Assembly: GCF_050947875.1 (NCBI RefSeq)
Contig: NW_027460390.1
Span: 1,674,001 to 1,738,000 of the forward strand
DNA: 64,000 nt
Origin: Dermacentor variabilis
Lineage: Eukaryota; Arthropoda; Arachnida; Ixodida; Ixodidae
Reading direction: 5' to 3'
A program made the position numbers and the translations under genes. The notes under the pieces were generated by a model. The model saw only the letters and a program-made list of their open reading frames with translations, searched no databases and was not told where the DNA came from. Below, in pieces: positions 57,756-64,000 of the stretch (the stretch's first letter is position 1; each line of letters opens with the position of its first letter).

Positions 57756-58920
57756 GTTGCGTTGCTTTGCCGCGCGCCCAGCGCGCTCCTTCGTACTTAG
57801 CTTGGAGTCTGCACGGATGACCTGCGAGGCGGCATATGCCTGCTTTAATCCGCGAGTGAACTTTTTCCATTAACACGAAGACAGAGACGGATTTTTAAAG
57901 TAGTTAGGTGCGATAACATCGGAAACTTTGCCTAGGCTTTGTTATCGGAGAATATGTTACATGTTTAACCCGCATGCTTTGGAATAACAGCGTGCAAGGT
58001 GTCCTTGGTTTCTTCAAAACAGTTTCTCCAATGCATTAATTCGACATGTCCACAATGTCTTGCGTACCGACTTACTTCAGGCACGTCAAAATCAGGCTGT
58101 TTAATTGTTTCGTTCTTTGCCATTGCCTCGTGTGTAGCGAGCGTATAACGGGAACGTACCAAGCTCGAACTTAACCTTTCGAACCTCTGCAGTAAGGCGG
58201 ACGATAGTTTGACCAGCCCTTATTGACTGATCACAAATTGAAAAAAAAAATATTGTTCGCTCCACTTTAGTACGCACCACCTTGCACCGATCACAAAGTC
58301 AAACTCCAAGCTTTGCGCTGTCGAAAACAGCTGTTTGCTGATAGCTTCGCATACAAGAGGGTTACGTCCAACTGAAACAAGCTGCCAGCCTCCATCGCTG
58401 CTAATCCAGTAGCGTCTACATTTAAAGCTGCAACCACTTATATTGCAAGCTTTTCTGCTCCTTCCAGCAACGATAAAGTGCGGCATTGTGAGCTATAAAA
58501 TAAACAAATAAATACAATAAGAAAGACAGCTGCCACTGCTTGCGCACCGCGTAGTAAAAAAACATTGTGCCAGAAAATGTCGCACCGCCACCTATTTGAG
58601 TCTTTATAGTGAAACAGCTAATACTTTTCACCTTTTCATCTTTGCTCCATGTCACGGATTCGCGATCGCAAATTTAAATACTGGAATACACACAGTTCTT
58701 CCAATCATTAGATGTGTCTTACGCGATGTAATTTTTCGTTTTTCCACATGTACTATAATGCCACTAAAACTCTCAATAACTTGGCATTTTTCGGCTGGAG
58801 AATGAGTGTTGGGAACAAACATATTCAACGGCATCTGATTAAGGCATAAGAGCTACTCACTGAACATCGCAGCCCCGACGCAGTATTATAAATCTTCCTC
58901 GCGTCTTCCGGACGCGAGGA
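57756..58920. other. non-coding stretch with LINE 3' end fragment at about 58260-58530 (copy B)
   Basis: Counterpart of 26329-27485. The LINE C-terminal motif is still recognisable (LPASIAANPVASTFKAATT at about 58381-58440), but the frame before it differs (TGAAACAAGC in place of CTTAACAAGC). Nothing else recognised. Confidence 0.4.
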
Positions 58921-59544
58921 AAATCTTCCAGACCACGCGGCCACCGCAAGGCTAGAGGCCTTAGGCATGCACAACACGATGGAGGAGCTCTTAGAGGCTC
59001 ACCACACAGCCCGAGTCCGTCGTCTCTCGCTAACCCCGGTGGGCCGCACAGTCCTCCGGAAGCTCAGTCTCGACGCTATGCCCGAGGTTACAGAGTACAT
59101 GACGATTCCGCGAAAGGTCAGGGGGAATATTTATGCCCCACCTCTACCCCGCAACATGGACTCCGAGTTCCATCAGGGCCGTCGGCAGGCCCGTAGTGAA
59201 GCCATTTGGCGACGCTACGGCTCGCAAGATGGAGTGGTCTACACAGACGCAGCCAGACACCCTCGGCTGCGACCTCATGGCCGCGGTGGTAGCGGATCAC
59301 AACGGAGGATTGATAGAACACACAACAATCACGGCTGGCCGAGTGGTGGAAGCGGAGGAAACCGCGATTGCCATGGCCATGCATGCGGAAGCGAATACCG
59401 TCATCAGCGACAGCAAGCAGGCCATGGGCAATTTCGTCCGCGGTAGAATTTCCAAACAGGCGTACCATGTCCTCACACGACGCCCCCTAAGCGGCTTGAA
59501 ATCCCTCGTGTGGACACCCGCTCACGCGGCTGTGCCCGGCAACA
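58921..59544 (+). pseudogene. LINE RNase H domain fragment, cut by SINE (copy B)
   Basis: Counterpart of 27486-28104. The frame from 58967 reads to VVYTDAARHPR, then a one-base insertion near 59263 moves the domain into the frame that starts at 59133 (CDLMAAVVADHNGGLIEHTT through VEAEETAIAMAMHAEANTVI, DSKQAMGNF and VWTPAHAAVPGN). The RNase H acidic residues and His are all visible across the two frames. It ends at the same SINE boundary as in copy A. Confidence 0.75.
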
Positions 59545-59772
59545 CAAGAAGTCATATCACAAGAAGCCAACAAACACTGACACCAAGGACAACATAGGGG
59601 AAATTATTTGCGCTTAATAAAGGAGATAAAGAAACGATAAATTAATGGAAACGAAAGTGGATCAAAAAGCAACTTGCCGCAGTTGGGGAACGATCACACA
59701 AGCTTCGCATTTCGCGTGTGATGCTCTACCAATTGAGCTACCGCGGCGTCTTGTCCCCATCTACATCTACAT
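59545..59772 (-). mobile_element. tRNA-derived SINE, Ruka-like, with complete head (copy B)
   Basis: Counterpart of 28105-28301, but the minus strand continues 5' of the A-box through GGACAAGACGCCGCG to ATGTAGATG. The SINE head is therefore present here and lost in copy A. It abuts directly sequence that in A lies 4.09 kb further on. Confidence 0.65.
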
Positions 59773-60620
59773 GACATTGGCATGCCAACGGCTTTGTGAC
59801 GACGGCGGCATGACGACGAATGTATAACAACTAATGCTATACGGCGACTGTATGATTTAGGACGCAGTTTTGTTGGGATGCAAATAATGGCATGAGGACA
59901 ATGGTATAAATTCGAATGCGCGATGACGACTACGTCACGAAGACTGTATGACCATGACTATGTGAAGGCGATGGAGGGACGATGACAGCATGGCAAAACT
60001 AGAATGACGACTATCACATCACCACGAGAGCCCCGCGGCAATATGACAACGAATGCAAGACAACTGAAGATGGCGCGATAATGACGGCATGACGAGAGTC
60101 GGATTACAATCCTGCAATGATGACAATACAAGAATCATTAAGACATCCCTACCAGGAGCACATTCCTAGTAGCCGGCGGTATTAGACAATTCGCGTAACT
60201 GGGTCAGTGTACAGGGCGTGACGACGACTGCATGACGAGAGTCGAAGGCGAAGCTTTAATGGCGACGCTGAAATGACCACGACGGCCTCACGACGATGTT
60301 AGGACAACAAATGTATGACGTCTGTGTAAGGATGATGGCGTGACGACGACGGCATGACAAACCTGGAAAGACGACAACGCAATGACCACAACGGCACCAA
60401 GGCCGCGAGCACGTACCTAGTGGCACAAGTTGTCAGATTACTCGGGCCACTGTATCGCCGTAAAAGGCATGACGATGACTGCAGGACGAGAGTTACATTA
60501 TGAAGCTTTAATGGCGACGATGGAGTGACCGAAGCGATATCACGGCTACGCTACGAGCACAGACTTTGTGGCCGTAGCTTAGATTGGACGGCACCGTCTT
60601 CAGGCAGTCGCTGTCATGGA
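59773..60620 (-). repeat. degenerate ATGACGACG-type repeat array (copy B)
   Basis: Counterpart of 32389-33250. Only this right arm is present; the opposite arm and spacer found in A are missing. Confidence 0.7.
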
Positions 60621-60905
60621 TCCGTCGACATACTGTCTTCGCCATGCTGTCGCAGTCGCGTAACTTGGGCTACTGGATCGGCGTAAGAGGCTAGACAGAT
60701 ATATAGACATATAAGCTCAAAACGCGCGAAGAATGCTAACCGCATTTAAATACAATTTTCCTGAAATGCGAGATCGCGTTACTTGCTTTGAGAATGAACA
60801 GCAATCCCACCATGTCACAAGCGAGTGAATATTTATATTAAAGGTATTCAGTGAAACAACGGGCATTTTCTTTCTTTTTGAATCTCGGCGAGTGTTCAAT
60901 CCTCG
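60621..60905. other. short non-coding stretch downstream of the F-box gene (copy B)
   Basis: Counterpart of about 33251-33540. No gene seen; a copy of the stem TTGCAGTGTGCAAACTCCGC with GGAAGCGGAGTTTGCA makes a small inverted repeat at about 60933-60967 just beyond it. Confidence 0.35.
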
Positions 60906-60912
60906 TACACGT

Positions 60913-62275
60913 TCACTTCATATCTAATGACTGGAAGCGGAGTTTGCAGTGTGCAAACTCCGCTTCCTCTCCTACTAGACACGAAAAAGAAAGCTTCCCC
61001 TCTTTCATCCGCGAGCACTGCTCCTCCAAATAGCGCATGTAGTTCATCGAAACATCCGTGTTAAAAGTGAGGAACTCCCTGAGGTTCCACACCACACGTG
61101 TCATATCGTACTCTGTGGCCTCCGACGTGCAATGTGCACAATGCACGAACCAAGTAAGGCCCTTGCTTCACTTGTCCAGAACATCTACCACCGTGGTAAA
61201 CTAGCTTGCGGTCTCCACTGCCTCAGAGACAACGTCCAACTGGGCGCGAACAAGCCTCGGCAGCGCGATGAGCATCCTAAGCAGCATGTCTCGCCCGCAA
61301 ACGCCGCATACTGCGACACTTTTTTGGTCCTTGCAGTCGTGCATCAGATTGAAGACATACTGGCTGAACGTTCTGGCACTGATGGTGACGTGAGGAAGCT
61401 TCTTTCTGGATTTTTGCAGGAGATGTTTGGAGTTCTTCCATGTGGAGCGGTTGAACAACAAAGTGTTCGTCGAATTCTCTCGGCTTTCTGAACAGGGAGT
61501 CGAACCGCCAGGTTCCACACTCTCCATCCACTTAAAGGATACGGAGCTTGACGAAAGACTGAAGTACCTGAGCCACCGTCACGTCGTTCTCGTTCCAAAC
61601 GCTGCCGATCTGGAGTAACTTCAGGTTTGGACGTGCCTTAGACAAGTGCAGCAATCCGCCTGTGAATATACGAGTTACTGAGAGGCATGCCAGATGCTGC
61701 AGTGATTCGATGCACCCCCATGTGCTTCTATGGCGTACCCGATCCGAGTTGATATCCAGTCGTTCAAGCAAAGGACAGCTGGCGTATAGCTGGCGAAGAA
61801 TGCCGTCCTCGATGTAGACTTCTCGCGAAGTCAAGAATACTTTCAGGCATTTTAAGCTCTGGAGAAGGCGTACGTCATCTGGCAGCAGCGTATCATTTCC
61901 ACGCAACGCCACGGCGGTAACTGACTCGCAGATTCGCAGAATGATTGGCATGCTGCGATGTGAGGGCCCTCGGCAAGGTATCACCAGCTCTTTCACCAGT
62001 TTGAAGTGCGTCGAGCAAGGAGCGATGTCTTTTGCGCAGATAATTGCGGAGACATTAAGCTTGCGGATCAGGGTGGCTCTGTTTAGGCCCTCGTCCACCG
62101 GGTGCTCTCTTTCCATGCCCCGCAGGTTGATACGCACCGCTGTCCAGAGGCAAGGGTCGAAGGCTAACCTCTTCCATCGCTGGAACACCTGGGCTATTGT
62201 CGCGAGCCATAGTTGCGGGAGGTAAGCGAATATCTTGAGGACGAGTTCAACTGGGAGGTCGTCAAAGTGCAACAT
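60913..62275 (-). pseudogene. F-box and leucine-rich-repeat protein gene, several stops (copy B)
   Basis: Counterpart of 34908-33560. ATG at 62275-62273 starts the same F-box (MLHFDDLPVELVLKIFAYLP). The first frame ends early at 61532-61534, where Ser of LRILSVDG became a stop (TCA to TAA). It then resumes as VDGECGTWRFDSLFRKPREF and runs into the frameshift that copy A also has. The second frame (61527-61201, RENSTNTLLFNRSTWKNSKH and on) ends at a private stop after AVETAS. A last piece lies at 61146-60913. B is thus more decayed than A. The coding length matches an F-box/LRR protein of roughly 440-470 residues if the lesions are ignored. Confidence 0.8.
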
Positions 62276-62531
62276 CTTCTTCTTCTTCTTCTTCTTCCTT
62301 CAAAATTCTGGCACGTACCCAGGAGGAGGAGATTGGCCATGGCACTCAATGGAAACATAACGTCAACTTCTTGCTTCGTGTTAACTTATTGATCTGTACT
62401 ATCTATGTTTAATTAGTAGTGAATATAAATTATTTTTCTGTTCCCGTTTCTCGAATAGTCATGCCAGTTTTGCCGAAGATGCTATATTACGAAAACAACG
62501 CGATTCAGTGTTAATAATGAGGAAAATGTGC
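62276..62531. other. upstream region of F-box gene (copy B)
   Basis: A (CTT)n run at about 62276-62300 lies directly at the start codon and is two units longer than in copy A (about 34909-34927). The rest is AT-rich and without recognised promoter motifs. Confidence 0.4.
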
Positions 62532-63590
62532 TTAACATGAGAGTCTCCCAGTCGCAATGACGTACTCATGCACAACCTGACACACTTCCATTCGGGCTCG
62601 ACCAGGGGTACATGCCCCAAAAGATAACATGTTAATCAGCGAGAGAGCAAGGCCCATACGCAATAGGGGCTGCTTTAAGTAGGTCTTCCTTTCGGGATTA
62701 TATTTGCGCAAAAAGAGGAGGAAATGGTACAGTGATTCTATATCCCCACATGATGCACAAAGGTTCGATGCTGCGAAGCCACACCTACTCATGAACAGAT
62801 TTAGTTGAGGTATTCGACATCGTAATAGTGTAATGGAAACTTCGCATTGCCGAGAGGGACAAGACCGCACATTCCAGGGGAACGCTAAATGTTCGTAATC
62901 CGGTGCAGCAACGAGGGGGCTCATTTTTTCTACCTAGGACTTGTCGCCACGGGAACCTTGTTACCGTTAGCAGAGTAAGGTTGGGTATAAAGAAACTCAC
63001 TGCCTACAAGCGCTGCCTTTGCCAAGCTGTCTGTAATCTCAATGAGTGCTAGTCCACGCTGCCCAGTTATCCACAAAAACCGGATTGTGAAGCGATCGGT
63101 GCAATGTTGAATTATTTGTGCTTTCCATCGACTTAAGAACTGAACAGTCTCCGAGCAATATTGTGCGACACACTTTTCGGAATTTTGTATACGGCCAAGC
63201 ATATGGCCATGAATTCGGCCACATAAAATTGGAGTGTAATCGGGAAGACGGATAGCAAAGCTTCATGACAGTGTTTGAGAGCAAATGCCTATCGCTGATT
63301 TCTCACCTTTTTATTAGGCGTCCGTGGACACTGCATTATATAAGGGAAAATCTTCCAAATACTAATTCCAATGTTCGACTAGCTTTTGCTTGTCTATGAA
63401 ATTAGCATTCCTTGGAAAGCGCAACATGGCCGCGCTAATTCAGCGTTCCTCTTCTACTTTTTCTTTGACCGCTAGCGCTTTCGTTTTATCAAATATTTTA
63501 ACGAGAGCGATATCTGGGTGTTCTTATTCCTGTATGAGGATAATAAACTATGAATTGTCACTGGTGTGCCAGAGAACGTCTACTTTCACT
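62532..63590 (-). mobile_element. LINE with RNase H, C-terminal part, minus strand, spans the right breakpoint
   Basis: The minus strand reads RNase H pieces (FPLYNAVSTDA near 63330, LPDYTP near 63240, then FLWITGQRGLALIEITDSLA with the C-terminal motif at about 63085-63025). A C-terminal Cys-containing domain follows at 62924-62532, with LRCRIPQLNLFMSRCGFAAS, CASCGDIESLYHFLLFLRKY and LSFGACTPGRARMEVCQVVH. This layout is usual for tick-like I-group LINEs. Frameshifts and stops are present. The copy is cut at 62677/62678 relative to the duplicated unit, so only its last 150 or so bases occur also in copy A. Confidence 0.75.
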
Positions 63591-64000
63591 ACTTCCGGAG
63601 TTTTCTGGGGGAGGGGGCTCAGCTCACTCCGGGCGATGCGGAAGCCACCCCCCTCCCCCCCCCCCGCGCACGCACACACATACACACACACCTAAAGTGC
63701 CATAGCGAGAGCTGTCTCACCCACATCATTTCAGGCTTCTTTTGCGTTTCCTCGACCTCTTTACTTGAAATTTTACTGGGGCTAATAGCTCACTGCATAA
63801 TTAATTGTTGGCGCGGACGTGCAAGGCTTCTAATTCATACTTTCGCTTTATTTCTGCAAATCCGGACAATAGGAGGACTCGCGCCTTCGAAGATCTAACG
63901 GCGGCTGCCTCATCCGTATTTTCCCACTTCAACATTGTTTTATGTTTCCACACAATATATACATACACAATATATATGAATATACACACAGGACAAAGCT
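63591..64000. other. low-complexity and unassigned sequence at window end
   Basis: A C-run and (CA)n-like tract lies at about 63640-63690, then AT-rich sequence with ATATATACATACACA-type repeats near the end. No gene recognised. Confidence 0.5.

Overview
This is repeat-dominated animal DNA, most likely from a hard (ixodid) tick. That assignment is an inference. It rests on tRNA-derived SINEs that resemble the tick Ruka type and on the mixture of I-like, RTE-like and CR1/L2-like LINEs with mariner, gypsy and DDE-type DNA transposons. Long microsatellites and scattered single coding exons add to it. There is no operon structure and no prokaryotic feature. Almost every coding segment is a decayed transposon gene. 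The only host-type genes seen are two broken leucine-rich-repeat (LRR) genes, one with an F-box, and each is present twice.

The main structure is a direct tandem segmental duplication. Copy A runs from about 5420 to 35307 and copy B from about 35309 to 62677. The junction near 35307/35308 joins the right end of the unit, inside the 3' part of a LINE, directly to the left end of the unit, inside a DDE transposase gene. Outside the duplication, 1-5419 holds a nearly full-length but broken LINE with RNase H plus the 5' half of the DDE transposase. The stretch 62678-64000 holds the rest of the LINE that the right breakpoint cuts.

Order inside the unit (copy A / copy B): DDE transposase 3' part; (AT)n; LINE-a (minus); LINE-b (minus, ORF1 and ORF2); gypsy integrase piece (plus); LINE-c (minus); a long block without recognised genes; LRR-like pseudogene (plus, about 22154-23110 / 53567-54570); unassigned block; a roughly 800-bp terminal-inverted-repeat element (25528-26324 / 56954-57751); LINE 3' end; RNase H piece of a LINE cut by a Ruka-like SINE; degenerate GTCGTCAT-type repeats; F-box/LRR gene (minus, 34908-33560 / 62275-60910).

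The copies differ by large insertions or deletions. Only A has the RTE-like LINE (6656-9418, with a target-site duplication and an empty site in B). Only A has the 4.09-kb block 28302-32388. Only B has a 4.36-kb terminal-inverted-repeat element (37215-41575) carrying a nested mariner and a LINE end. After subtracting these three blocks the copies are about 23.05 and 23.01 kb, so they account for the length difference. Damage can therefore be sorted into lesions shared by both copies (older than the duplication, for example the F-box frameshift) and private lesions. Differences between copies are uneven, from 0 in 120 bases to about 20 in 320 bases.

I found no convincing new multi-gene system. 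The best candidates for follow-up are the duplication itself, the foldback-like repeat block, the palindrome-bearing terminal-inverted-repeat element, and the F-box/LRR gene pair.
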